A DNA stretch of 64,000 nt from CAZBME01 sp964645835 (GCA_964645835.1 CAZYDG010000012.1:1-64000), one strand, 5' to 3'. Counted from the stretch's first letter, positions 7,395-16,144 are shown. Numbers and translations: made by a program. Notes: generated by a model not told the origin, from the letters alone.

Positions 7395-8585
7395 TTATTT
7401 CTTCCAGATCGGATCTGCAGGACCCCATTTCTCAGGTACAACCGCTTCCGGAGTCCATTCTTCCGGCACGCGCTGGCCGACTTTCTCACCAACCTTATCA
7501 ATCAGCTTTTTCAGTCCCGGACGGGCAAATTTCATATGTCCCGCCTTCTGGGTACGGCCGTTGTAGATGGCTTCCGAACGGAGCCGCATATTAATGGTTT
7601 TTTCCATCTTCCTGCCCAACCAAAGGACACGGTCCACATTATAGCCGTGCTCGATGCCCAATTCATCGATCTGAACCAGGAGATCCTCCATCGTGATAAG
7701 ACCCACGAAGCGGGGATCGTCATAGTAGTACTCGCCGGTGCCCCGGATAGGACAATCGTCGAGGAAATTGGCCGGCTGGCCGCCCAAACCACCCAACGTC
7801 CCTTCAAACCGCGTGAACCCAGCCTGAAGCGCAGCAAGAATGGAAGATGACGCTATTCTCTTCGTTTCATGCAGGTGAAGCAGATGACCTTCCGGATTGG
7901 GCATGGCGTCGAGAATCATGGAACAGTAACGGTAAACGTCCGCTGCATTGGCCGAACCGTCGTGGTCGGCATGCTCGATGTCATGGGCGCCGATCTGGAA
8001 CCAGCGCTTCGTAAACTCCACAGCGTCTTCCAGTTTGGTGGCGCCACTGATGGGGCTTCCCCATATGGTGCTCACAGTGCCGCACATCTTGATCCCCGCA
8101 TCCCGGGCCTTGGCAATGCAACGTTCCGCTTCTCTCCAGTACTGGGAAAGAGTCGTACCGGAGTTTGCAAAGTGATGTTCGGGGTCCGTTGAGACCATCA
8201 TCAGAATCCGGTCAGGACCTATACCCTGCTTTTTTAGCTCGATAGCCCGGTCAACAGCGGTTTCCCGGATCGTGACAGCGGTCATGCAAAGATCGTCATA
8301 ATTGACCCCTGCACGAGCACAGGTCTTTTTGAACTGGTCGCTGCGTAGCGCCGTCAACACTTTTTCTGCATCTTTAAATTGTGGCGTCGTAACAGCGCTG
8401 CCCAAGTTGGTAACTTCGATTTCCCTGGCACCTGCTAAAATCATTTCCTGTCCGTAGAAAATCTTGGCTTCTGTGGAGACAAACTTCTCACAGTGTTGAA
8501 AGCCATCACGGATTGTGATATCCCCGATTGTTACCTTTTTAGGCATCCGGGGGAATATTTTCCAATAATCATACTCTGTCGCCAT
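7395..8585 (-). CDS. HMG-CoA-lyase-like DRE-TIM enzyme lacking the catalytic Cys
   Basis: A 396-residue protein of the HMGL/pyruvate-carboxyltransferase TIM-barrel family. The start at MATEYDYW is preferred over an in-frame codon 7 codons upstream because GGAGG lies 6-7 bases before it. Residues R26-D27 in TIRDGFQ and the H237-x-H239 metal pair match HMG-CoA lyase, and the GTLGGLGG loop and LGIEHGYNVDR helix align with its C-terminal half. However, the essential lyase cysteine (31 residues after the second His, in GGCP) is Q270 here, and the HDT motif is HET. It is also about 100 residues longer than usual HMG-CoA lyase (about 300). It lies between the hydratase and the biotin carrier, exactly where liuE would be. 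It is likely an acyl-CoA lyase or aldolase of altered specificity; true HMG-CoA lyase activity is uncertain. Confidence 0.85.
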   Translation of the reverse strand: MATEYDYWKIFPRMPKKVTIGDITIRDGFQHCEKFVSTEAKIFYGQEMILAGAREIEVTNLGSAVTTPQFKDAEKVLTALRSDQFKKTCARAGVNYDDLCMTAVTIRETAVDRAIELKKQGIGPDRILMMVSTDPEHHFANSGTTLSQYWREAERCIAKARDAGIKMCGTVSTIWGSPISGATKLEDAVEFTKRWFQIGAHDIEHADHDGSANAADVYRYCSMILDAMPNPEGHLLHLHETKRIASSSILAALQAGFTRFEGTLGGLGGQPANFLDDCPIRGTGEYYYDDPRFVGLITMEDLLVQIDELGIEHGYNVDRVLWLGRKMEKTINMRLRSEAIYNGRTQKAGHMKFARPGLKKLIDKVGEKVGQRVPEEWTPEAVVPEKWGPADPIWKK

Positions 8586-8614
8586 AAATATCCTCCGATA
8601 TATCAATAGTATTT

Positions 8615-9415
8615 TTACTCGCCTTTAAATTCAGGTTTGCGCTTTTCCGCAAAAGCGGCCAAGGCTTCCAACCTGTCCTTCGTGGGAATTGTAACTTCAT
8701 ATGCTTTCGACTCCAGCGGCAAAGCAACACCAAGGCTGGCTTCCGTTCCATAATTCAGAACGAATTTAGCCTGGGCGACGCCGATGGGGCCGTTCTTGGC
8801 GATCTCGCGCGCCAGTTCAAGCGCTGCATTCAGCAACTGATCCGGTTCGACAACCTTGCTTACCAAACCAATGTCCAGTGCTGTCTGGGCGTTAAATCTT
8901 CTTGCTGTATAGATTAATTCTTTGGCCTTTGCAACACCGACGATCCGGGGAAGCCGCTGCGTTCCGCCTGCACCGGGAATAATCGCCAGGCTTGTTTCCG
9001 TCAGGCCCATAAGCACGTTGGAAGATGCAATACGTATATCACAAGCTAATGCCAACTCCGTACCGCCACCGAAGGCAAAGCCGTTGATTGCGGCTATCAC
9101 CGGAACGCGGACCTGTTCAACGGCTGTAAACGTGTTGCGGATGGTAAAGATAAAACGTCTGACCTGATCCTGTGTCAGTGTCCTTCTCTCTTTCAGATCT
9201 GCGCCCGTCGAAAAAGACCACTTCTTAGGATCATCACCTGCTTTGGAACCTGTGATGATGATGCACCGCAGATCAAGATCGAAGTTCGCCTCGCGGATCA
9301 CATCCGCCAAAACGGCTAACAGATCGAAATTGAAACAGTTCATGGCATCTGGCCGATTCAACGTCAAAATCAGGATGCCGTCATCGGTTCTTTCCTGTAA
9401 CAATATATCTGCCAT
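8615..9415 (-). CDS. Enoyl-CoA hydratase (methylglutaconyl-CoA hydratase candidate)
   Basis: A 266-residue crotonase. The start at MADILLQ is chosen because AGGAG lies about 8 bases upstream; an in-frame start 10 codons earlier overlaps this ribosome site. The oxyanion-hole motif AINGFAFGGGTELALACD and the IPGAGGTQRLPR loop are present, with both catalytic glutamates at E120 and E140, spaced 20 residues as in mitochondrial enoyl-CoA hydratase (E144/E164). Hydration of an enoyl-CoA is therefore well supported. Its position between a methylcrotonyl-CoA-carboxylase-like subunit and an HMG-CoA-lyase-like gene matches liuC and suggests 3-methylglutaconyl-CoA or a relative as substrate. The substrate assignment is inference from context. 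Confidence 0.92.
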   Translation of the reverse strand: MADILLQERTDDGILILTLNRPDAMNCFNFDLLAVLADVIREANFDLDLRCIIITGSKAGDDPKKWSFSTGADLKERRTLTQDQVRRFIFTIRNTFTAVEQVRVPVIAAINGFAFGGGTELALACDIRIASSNVLMGLTETSLAIIPGAGGTQRLPRIVGVAKAKELIYTARRFNAQTALDIGLVSKVVEPDQLLNAALELAREIAKNGPIGVAQAKFVLNYGTEASLGVALPLESKAYEVTIPTKDRLEALAAFAEKRKPEFKGE

Positions 9416-9448
9416 AATGAATTCTCCTTTCTTTGTACCGCTCAATCG

Positions 9449-11128
9449 TTAGACCTTAAGATCGCCCCAGATGGATTCTTTAATGGGAACTCGGAGGGCG
9501 AGTTCGAAGCCCCTGGCGATCTTGTTGCGCGCCTCACTAAAGGCCACTACGCCGTCATGGAATATCAACGAACCGGTAAAGAATGGATGACCTTCTGCAT
9601 CATAGCGATCGCGCATCATCTGGCGGAACTGTGCCATTTCTTCTTCATTTACAGCGCCACCCTTGTCGATGATGTTCTTCCTGCGAACCGTTTCAACAAT
9701 GAACCCTGCCGTCTCACCGGACATAACTGTCGTACGGCCACGCATGTTGGTAAAGGCAAATCTCGGTTTAAAGGCCCTTCCGCACATACCGTAGTTTGCA
9801 GCGCCATGATCGGGACCGATAACGTATGTAATCTTCGGGGTATCCAAACAAGTACAAGCGCGCACCATATCGGAACCGTATTTACCTATGCCGCCCCACT
9901 CCTCGGCTTTGCCTACCATATATCCGGGAGATCCCTGGAGGAAGAGTACGGGCAGTTTGGAGTTACCGCAACGGATCATCCATTCGGTCGCCTTTCTTGC
10001 AGCTTCGATATAAATAACACCGCTTGCGTTAGAGGCGATAACACCTACGGGAATCCCCTTCATCCACATTTTTCCTGCGATGACTGAATCACCGCGGCCG
10101 GGACCGTAGGTCGGTTTATACTCATGGAAGTAGCTGTCATCAGCCAGACATTTGATCGTATCTTTAATATTGATATACTGATACGTATCAATAGGGGTAT
10201 TGCGCATCATCTCGGTGAAATCGAATTTAGGCTCCCTTGTTTCCCGACGTTCTATGAAAAGCTTGTTTGACGGTTCGAACTCCATCATGGCGCGAATCTT
10301 TGCAATTCCCTCTTCCTGGGTCCTGACAAAGTGATCGCAACCGCCGGAGTGCTGCGTATGAACATAGGCACCGCCCAGGTCTTCCGGAGAAACGGTTTCA
10401 CCAATGGCGGATTTAACCATGGGGGGACCGGCCAGGAACGCATAGGCCATTTTCTCGATCATGATCGATTCGGAAGCGAGATAAACGATGTAGGCGCCAC
10501 CTGCGGTGTTTCCACCGGTGGAAAGCGTATACTGACGAATACCTTTGGCAGACATACGGCACATATTGTAGAACATGGTTCCGAAATGTCCATCATCGGC
10601 GAAGCAACCGAGTTGCAGGGGGAGGTTTATGCCGCCGGAGTCTGCGATGTAAACGCATGGCAGTTCGCACTGTTCAGCAATCGCCTGGGCGCGCATATGT
10701 TTTTTCAGGGTTATGGGGAAATAAGTACCCGCAGCATAGCGGTTCTCATTGGCGAAGATCATGCAATCCTTACCCATGACGGTACCAACACCGGTAATCA
10801 TGCCGCCGCCGGGGATATGACCGCGTTTTTCCGATTCGTAAATTTCACCACCGTAAAGTCTCTTCTTGCCGATATCGTAACCTGCATCAATACCCAGCTC
10901 ATAAAGGTCCGTTCCGGGATCGATAAGCATCTTGATCAGATCGCGCATCGGTTTCTTACCCTGCTTGCCCAAGCGGGCCACCTGAGAATCGCCGCCGATA
11001 TTGTATGCTTCTTCGCGGTGTTTAAAAAGAATCTCATCCTGAGCCTGCCAGAAAGCCAAGTTTTTCTCCCGCTCCGCAGCCAACCGTTCAGATCTCGATA
11101 ATCTCGGTTTCTTTTCTTCTTCCGACAT
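9449..11128 (-). CDS. Carboxyltransferase subunit, methylcrotonyl-CoA carboxylase beta-like
   Basis: A 559-residue biotin-dependent carboxyltransferase closest to the beta subunit of 3-methylcrotonyl- and geranyl-CoA carboxylases. Recognisable blocks are PGGGMITGVGTVMGKDC, a YIADSGGINLP oxyanion motif, HFGTMFYN, FLAGPPMVKSAIGE followed by SPEDLGGA, the C-half QGSPGYMVG loop, and GAANYGMCGRAFKPRF. It is slightly longer than MCC beta (about 535) because of a charged N-terminus. In the textbook enzyme it partners a biotin carboxylase/carrier alpha subunit; none is encoded here, only the minimal carrier at 7070-7285. A GGAGG site precedes the ATG. It could carboxylate a branched enoyl-CoA, or run in reverse as a decarboxylase feeding biotin. 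Glutaconyl-CoA decarboxylase alpha is a more distant alternative. Confidence 0.9.
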   Translation of the reverse strand: MSEEEKKPRLSRSERLAAEREKNLAFWQAQDEILFKHREEAYNIGGDSQVARLGKQGKKPMRDLIKMLIDPGTDLYELGIDAGYDIGKKRLYGGEIYESEKRGHIPGGGMITGVGTVMGKDCMIFANENRYAAGTYFPITLKKHMRAQAIAEQCELPCVYIADSGGINLPLQLGCFADDGHFGTMFYNMCRMSAKGIRQYTLSTGGNTAGGAYIVYLASESIMIEKMAYAFLAGPPMVKSAIGETVSPEDLGGAYVHTQHSGGCDHFVRTQEEGIAKIRAMMEFEPSNKLFIERRETREPKFDFTEMMRNTPIDTYQYINIKDTIKCLADDSYFHEYKPTYGPGRGDSVIAGKMWMKGIPVGVIASNASGVIYIEAARKATEWMIRCGNSKLPVLFLQGSPGYMVGKAEEWGGIGKYGSDMVRACTCLDTPKITYVIGPDHGAANYGMCGRAFKPRFAFTNMRGRTTVMSGETAGFIVETVRRKNIIDKGGAVNEEEMAQFRQMMRDRYDAEGHPFFTGSLIFHDGVVAFSEARNKIARGFELALRVPIKESIWGDLKV

Positions 11129-11190
11129 TTCAACCTCCTTTGAGATTTTAATAATTCGATTTATTTGTTAATGAATTCGGTCAATAGCAT

Positions 11191-11236
11191 ATCGTAAACA
11201 AACATGTCTGGAAATTCCGACATGTTTGTTTACGAT
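11191..11236. other. Perfect 18-bp stem-loop between CoA-transferase B and the carboxyltransferase
   Basis: The arms 11191-11208 (ATCGTAAACAAACATGTC) and 11219-11236 are exact reverse complements around a 10-base loop that is itself nearly palindromic (GGAAATTCC). There is no U-run on either strand, so a simple terminator is unlikely. It may be an mRNA processing or stability element setting subunit ratios, or a protein-binding site. It lies in the 122-bp gap between two genes of the same operon. Confidence 0.75.
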
Positions 11237-11250
11237 TTCCTGATAAAAAA

Positions 11251-12021
11251 CTACCTGCCGATAACGTATCGGTAAGGGTCTATCTCCTCTCGCAGGATAG
11301 TTAATTCTTTCTGTGTCGGAGGTTTGTTCTCTACAATCTTTTTAGCCTTCAGCAGCTCAAAACCGCAATTATCCTGAACATCCTTTTCGGAATAACCGGG
11401 GTTGACCGCAATAATCCGCATTCGCTTCGATTCCGCTTCGAAATCCATTACGGCCATGTTGGTAATGATCTTGTAAGGACCAGCTCCCAAGGGAAGACCT
11501 GATTTTGCTCTTGAATCACCACCCGTCAGCCAGCCCGGCGTTGTGACATATGAACATTTCTCGGTAAATCTCTTGGAATCCTGGGGCGTCATGACCATCA
11601 TGCGCCAGCAGAAAGACGCAAAATCATTTGCTCCGCCGCTACCGGGAAATCTTACCTTCGGTTTCTGATGGTCGGGACCGATCCTCGTGGAATTCAAATT
11701 CCCGTACATATCAATCTGTGCCCCGCCGAGGAAGGTGTAATCCAGCATACCCCTGCAGGCCGTCTCCATAATTTCACACATTCCGCTTGCCAGGACGGCT
11801 TTATATGTCGTTCTTGAATCACCAACAGATATGGGCATTTCAGGGATCAAGGGTGCAGCCCCGCCTGCCTCAAAAAATATCACCAGATTGGGTGAATGAG
11901 CCTTTTGTGCAAGCATCGCCGCTGCACAGGGAGCGCCCGTCCCAACTCCGACAGAGGAACCGTCTTCCAATTCCCTTGCCGCAGTGCATATCATGAGTTC
12001 CATGGTATTATAATCAGCCAT
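11251..12021 (-). CDS. CoA-transferase subunit B, glutaconate CoA-transferase type
   Basis: A 256-residue beta subunit of a two-subunit family I CoA-transferase resembling GctB and IpdB. E51 in the FFEAGGAAP strand aligns with the thioester-forming glutamate of GctB. The GDSRT loop, a GGAQIDMYGNLN turn and a GSGGANDFAS segment are typical of the family. A GGAGG ribosome site precedes the ATG. It lies directly downstream of subunit A with a 17-base gap, so the two are almost certainly co-translated. Substrates could be glutaconate, a methyl-branched dicarboxylate, or a monocarboxylate such as isovalerate. IpdAB-type ring-opening hydrolases share this fold, so transferase versus hydrolase is not settled. 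Confidence 0.9.
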   Translation of the reverse strand: MADYNTMELMICTAARELEDGSSVGVGTGAPCAAAMLAQKAHSPNLVIFFEAGGAAPLIPEMPISVGDSRTTYKAVLASGMCEIMETACRGMLDYTFLGGAQIDMYGNLNSTRIGPDHQKPKVRFPGSGGANDFASFCWRMMVMTPQDSKRFTEKCSYVTTPGWLTGGDSRAKSGLPLGAGPYKIITNMAVMDFEAESKRMRIIAVNPGYSEKDVQDNCGFELLKAKKIVENKPPTQKELTILREEIDPYRYVIGR

Positions 12022-12038
12022 AACGTATATCCTCCTCC

Positions 12039-13031
12039 CTAATCTCTCGCTTTGAGAAACATGAACTCTTTTTCCCGAAGTTTCAACAGCTTGTGCATTC
12101 CACCATTTTTCTCAATATAGTCAAAGTGATCTTTGCAACTGTAGATATTCTTATCGAGAAATTTCTTGAATGCTTCCGGATCCTCTTCAACCTTCATCCA
12201 TTCCCGCAGGTGTTCCTCATCGGAGAAATATTCTCCATACATGTTTCCGGGGTAACTGCCGTAAGGAACAGGACATACGGCATCAACCAGCCAGTAGGGA
12301 ATGACGGTGGAGCTTGGGTCTCTGCGGATCTCTTCCTCGGTAACAAGTCGTTCACAGGTTATGATCAGACGCTTTGTAGCTCTCGCAACATCAAAATCGG
12401 AAACCGTGATGCCTTTTACGCGACAATTACCATAAATATCCGCCTCGTGGACATGAATTGCCGACACGTCAGGATAAATAGCAGGATTTGCAAAAAATTT
12501 CTTACCTGTAAAGGGACATTCAATGATCTTTCCACCACTGAATTTGAAGGTATCGGTTCCCATGATGTTTCTTGACGGGTAGTAGGAAACGCCTGCCGCC
12601 GCTGCTTTGAAACGAACGGACAATGAGTAGTTCGTCCATTCACTCACTTCGACCTTGCCACTCTCCATGTAGCGTCTTGCATTGGGAGACAAACCACGAG
12701 CCTCCAGACCCACGATGTAAGCGGCATCGCATTTGCTAAAGACTTCTCCAGCACAGAGAATCTGGAAATCATGGGTAGATGTATGGCCTGCAAAACCCAT
12801 ATTTTTCCGCCCCTGCCTCAAGATTTCATGTGCCACAGCGGCCGGGATCCTGTTTGCCCCGAATCCTCCGAGGACCAGATAATCACCGTCATAAACGTAC
12901 TTTTCCACAGCTTCCTTGACAGACATCAGCTTGGATTCCAGTTTGCGGCTCTTCTTGCGGAAAAATGCCCGCGCCTTATCCGGATCGGGGTCTGTAAAGA
13001 TTTTACCAATTCCTTGATCAATCACTTCCAC
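12039..13031 (-). CDS. CoA-transferase subunit A, glutaconate CoA-transferase type
   Basis: A 330-residue alpha subunit resembling GctA and IpdA (about 320). The SVKEAVEKYVYDGDYLVLGGFGANRIP N-terminal block carries the glycine-rich CoA-binding loop, followed by GFAGHTSTHD, a SGKVEVSEWTNYSL region and AIHVHEADIYGNC, which match the family in order. The active-site glutamate belongs to subunit B. The start is GTG with GGAGG nine bases upstream. It is the promoter-proximal gene of the 7.0-13.0 kb operon, so its 5' region (13032 onward) should hold the operon promoter. It would activate the entry acid or release the end acid of the pathway. Confidence 0.9.
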   Translation of the reverse strand: MEVIDQGIGKIFTDPDPDKARAFFRKKSRKLESKLMSVKEAVEKYVYDGDYLVLGGFGANRIPAAVAHEILRQGRKNMGFAGHTSTHDFQILCAGEVFSKCDAAYIVGLEARGLSPNARRYMESGKVEVSEWTNYSLSVRFKAAAAGVSYYPSRNIMGTDTFKFSGGKIIECPFTGKKFFANPAIYPDVSAIHVHEADIYGNCRVKGITVSDFDVARATKRLIITCERLVTEEEIRRDPSSTVIPYWLVDAVCPVPYGSYPGNMYGEYFSDEEHLREWMKVEEDPEAFKKFLDKNIYSCKDHFDYIEKNGGMHKLLKLREKEFMFLKARD

Positions 13032-14222
13032 TGGATGTTACCTCCTTATTTTTTTTCTTAGCAATCTCCCCTCACGATACTAGCAAGGGTTCCTTCTCAG
13101 TTTAAGCGGACACACTAACCTTAATCTTATCCACCTCTCCTGTTAACATACTTCATGATAGACTTTAAGGTTCTCGAAGGGTCTACAACCCAAACCTTTG
13201 TCTTTGCCTGAACCAAGCGGCAGAATCCTTCTGGAATGCCACTGCCGATCTTGCATCGGTACCGAACAATCCGGAACGAAATAATGCCTGATCATTTTTG
13301 GCTACATCTCAGATAGGAGCAGTGAGGCTCTGTGTTACCTAGAAATTCGATCTATTAAGGCTGTCACAACACCTTCACCGGTCGTTTCCTTGCAGATCTC
13401 CCGGAAGTTCTCACGGATGACAGCCCTGACAGAATTAATGCTGAAGTAAGGGCTAAGCCACTATGGCTTTCAAAGATTAAATCTCAGGACTCCCGTGCAA
13501 TTCTGCCGGTTCTTCAGAATGATATAATTCTTGACCTTAGAGGGTTCATTCTTCACTTAACCCACATCAGTCGATCGCCGTGTTTATACTCTTTCTAAGA
13601 CAGTATTTTTCGACGGTGATCGGTTCATTCGGCATTTTTCTCTACCCCTTTGACTGAATTAGGTCAATGTTAAATATTATTTGTAAAATATTTCATTATT
13701 TGTATATATTCTGGATTATCAAAATATTCGTAACACATTGAAATGTAAAGCGCTAAGCAATATCCTCCGCCAAATTGCAGCAAAAATCACCTTTTCTTCT
13801 TTAATTGATTGATTTTGAGTCTTGCTGAACGGTTTCTTCCAACTTGGGTCGATGTTTTTCTGTTCACCATGGGACTCCCTGGTTACGATGATTTTAGCGA
13901 TAAAATCTATTGGCTGGAGCCGCTCGCTGGGAATGACTCACAGATTCATCCTTTTCGCTTGGCTAAGCAACGTTGCCCATATATAGGACTGCAACCTTTC
14001 ACATTGCTGTTTTCCTGTAAAGAAATATTCGCGAATAACTCTTGAAATTTCTTTCGAAAAAATAATATTTTCAATGCCGCATGTTCATATAATTTAATTT
14101 TGTGAAAAGATACATATTACTTTTATTATTGCAATTAAATTTAATTATTTTATATTGACACACATAACGTAAATTGATAATGTTAATATTACAATATTAT
14201 TGAAAGGAAAATATGTGAATAA
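13032..14222. other. 1.2-kb intergenic region between divergent units, possible decayed genes
   Basis: No convincing gene. On the minus strand three short open stretches are visible: one ending near 13340 (containing ENFREICKETTGEG), one of about 28 codons ending near 13463, and one ending near 13127. They could be remnants of a frameshifted gene. The plus-strand open frame 13809-14045 has no ribosome site and looks random. From about 13640 on the sequence becomes very AT-rich and must contain the divergent promoters. I see no tRNA, riboswitch or insertion sequence. Confidence 0.5.
14155..14183 (+). promoter_or_regulatory. Sigma-70-like promoter for the papain-like peptidase gene
   Basis: A perfect -35 TTGACA at 14155-14160. 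The -10 is either TAATGT (14178-14183, 17-bp spacer) or the better match GATAAT (14176-14181, 15-bp spacer). It lies in AT-rich sequence 40 bases before the coding start. Confidence 0.55.
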
Positions 14223-15032
14223 ATGATAAGGATTAAACCATTAATAAAATCCCCTGCACCTAAGGCCCCCACTATTCGTAAGACACTCTACGGCTGGCTA
14301 CCCGACATCCCGGATCATCGAGACCTCATGTACGGCACCTTACAAAAGATTTCGACAGTCTTACCGCAGAAGATCGATCTTCGTCCGGGATGCACAAATG
14401 TGGAGAATCAAATGGAGTTAGGCAGTTGCACCGCAAATGCCTTGGTTGGCGCACTTGAGTTCCTGATGAAGAAGGATAAGGTAAAATTTGACGATATGAG
14501 CCGCCTTTTCATCTACTATAATGAACGAGTGATTGAACATTCAGTTAAGACTGACTCAGGGGCCATGATCCGCGACGGTATCAAGAGCCTCGCCAAGCAG
14601 GGGGTATGCATAGAGAAGAGTTGGCCATACATCATCTCCAAATTTGCAACCAAGCCCCCTAAACAGTGCTATAAAGAAGCACTAAACTACCGGATACTTT
14701 CCTACAGCCGCATCAACACGCTCGACGAGATGCGCGCCTGTTTGGCTGACGGCTTTCCCTTCATCTTTGGTTTTGCGGTTTACGAAAGTTTTGAAAGTCA
14801 GAAAGTGGCCAAAACCGGCATAGTCGATATGCCTAAGCCGGCAGAAAAGATGCTTGGCGGCCACGCGGTACTGGGCGTCGGCTATGATGATACAACGAAG
14901 CGTTTTATCGTCCGCAATTCCTGGGGAATCGAGTGGGGCATGCATGGGTATTTCACCATGCCATATGCGTACCTGACAGACAGAAATCTAGCTGACGACT
15001 TTTGGACCATCCGCCGCGGTGAAAGCATGTAG
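14223..15032 (+). CDS. Papain-like cysteine peptidase (C1 family)
   Basis: A 269-residue protein with a full papain triad: Q63 of the oxyanion hole, catalytic C69 in ELGSCTANA, H214 in LGGHAVLGVGYD and N232 in RNSWGIEWG. There is no recognisable signal peptide and only a short N-terminal extension (a basic proline-rich start followed by GWLPDIPDHRD), so it has little or no inhibitory propeptide and probably acts in the cytosol or is exported by another route. The RDL and KIDLRPGC features match bacterial C1 peptidases. The ATG is about 14 bases after AAGGA, a loose fit; two other start codons in between are followed at once by stops. It stands alone with its own promoter. The substrate is unknown. 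Confidence 0.9.
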   Translation: MIRIKPLIKSPAPKAPTIRKTLYGWLPDIPDHRDLMYGTLQKISTVLPQKIDLRPGCTNVENQMELGSCTANALVGALEFLMKKDKVKFDDMSRLFIYYNERVIEHSVKTDSGAMIRDGIKSLAKQGVCIEKSWPYIISKFATKPPKQCYKEALNYRILSYSRINTLDEMRACLADGFPFIFGFAVYESFESQKVAKTGIVDMPKPAEKMLGGHAVLGVGYDDTTKRFIVRNSWGIEWGMHGYFTMPYAYLTDRNLADDFWTIRRGESM

Positions 15033-15225
15033 TTTCAAAAGGTTCCCGGCAATAATTTATAATACCTTGACAAAACAGATCAAATCGTTTCAAGTTTCTT
15101 GACAGAGCGGTGCTTCGATTTTATATTCAGAAAAAGTTGCAGAGTGTTTTCACGGCACGTGCCTGGATTTAATATTCATTACGGAAGAGATCGATTCAAA
15201 CATCCGCGAAAGGGGCTTGCATGTC

Positions 15226-15759
15226 ATGCTGACAAGAGAGAAAACTGTATTTGTGGTTGTAGATATTCAAGGTAATCTGTATCAGGCCATGCATAATAAA
15301 GAAACCCTGTTGGCCAATAACCGTAAGTTAATCAAGGGTGCCGCCGTCCTGGGTCTTCCCGTCATTCTCACGGAACAGATCAATATAGGCTCAACAATCC
15401 CCGAAATCCTGGAGTTGTTACCGGGTATAACGCCGATCGTAAAAAGCAGCTTCAGCAGTTGCAAAGAGGCTTCATTTATGGAAGCTATCAAAGCCCTTGA
15501 TGTGAAACAGGTTATTCTCTCCGGTATCGAAGCCCATATTTGCGTCTACCAAACCGCCATTGATCTGATTGCCATGGGATTCAAGGTCTATCTAGCCACC
15601 GACGCCATCGCGTCAAGAACAGCGGAAAATAAGGAAATTGCCCTCCGGAGGCTCACATTGTCCGGAGTCGTCCTGTCAAGTGTCGAGATGGCCCTTTTCG
15701 ACCTCTTGAAAACAGCTACAGATCCCAAAGCCCGGGAAATATTCAAGATAGTGAAGTAA
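15226..15759 (+). CDS. Isochorismatase-family cysteine hydrolase
   Basis: A 177-residue hydrolase. The ATG at 15226 is chosen because AAGGGG lies 10 bases upstream; a TTG three codons earlier is too close to it. The family triad is visible: D13 in VVVDIQGN, a lysine in PIVKSSFSSC, and the nucleophilic cysteine in SGIEAHICVYQT preceded by the usual non-prolyl cis-peptide region. Residues 114-150 hold the ATDAIASRTAENKEIALRR segment typical of YcaC/nicotinamidase-like members. Substrates in this family range from isochorismate to nicotinamide, and none can be chosen here. A second member lies at 35059-35736. A TTGACA motif at 15100-15105 may be part of its promoter. Confidence 0.9.
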   Translation: MLTREKTVFVVVDIQGNLYQAMHNKETLLANNRKLIKGAAVLGLPVILTEQINIGSTIPEILELLPGITPIVKSSFSSCKEASFMEAIKALDVKQVILSGIEAHICVYQTAIDLIAMGFKVYLATDAIASRTAENKEIALRRLTLSGVVLSSVEMALFDLLKTATDPKAREIFKIVK

Positions 15760-15880
15760 TTCCGGCGTACCCACGCTTAAAAACACATGGCAGGTTGAAA
15801 TACTTGATCTTGGGTAGTCTGTATCGCCATCTAAACAATCCATGGCAATAATTCATATCGACGATGATGCGATATCCCGC

Positions 15881-16144
15881 TTATTCTGCGGTTGAATCTT
15901 CTTTGGGCTGGGGGGAGCTGCCGGTTTTCTTGCGAAAGACGGCTTTCAGGGAATAAGGCACGCCAATAATCAACAGAGACCCCAAAAGCCAGACGAGGAT
16001 GAATGAAACGGGGATGGACCAGGGGGCCTGGGCAAAGACAAACATCATGATGAGCTGCCCCCCCTGAAAAATGGTGAACGACAAAATGCACATGGCCCAA
16101 ACTACGGACCAACCTATAATCAGCGCTTTAAGAATATCCTTCAT
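15881..16144 (-). CDS. Small two-helix membrane protein
   Basis: An 87-residue protein with two hydrophobic segments (about residues 8-36 and 43-65) and a charged Ser/Pro/Lys/Glu C-terminal tail, presumably cytoplasmic. GGAGGAATT precedes the ATG at good distance, which supports expression. It lies downstream of the two exported redoxin genes in the same orientation and might be co-transcribed with them. I do not recognise a family and assign no function. Confidence 0.65.
   Translation of the reverse strand: MKDILKALIIGWSVVWAMCILSFTIFQGGQLIMMFVFAQAPWSIPVSFILVWLLGSLLIIGVPYSLKAVFRKKTGSSPQPKEDSTAE

Noticed and set aside
10331..11101. 256-codon plus-strand frame opposite the MCC-beta-like gene
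   Set aside because: Antisense shadow of a gene with clear family motifs on the minus strand.
13809..14045. 78-codon plus-strand frame in the long intergenic region
   Set aside because: No ribosome site, no domain, composition looks random.
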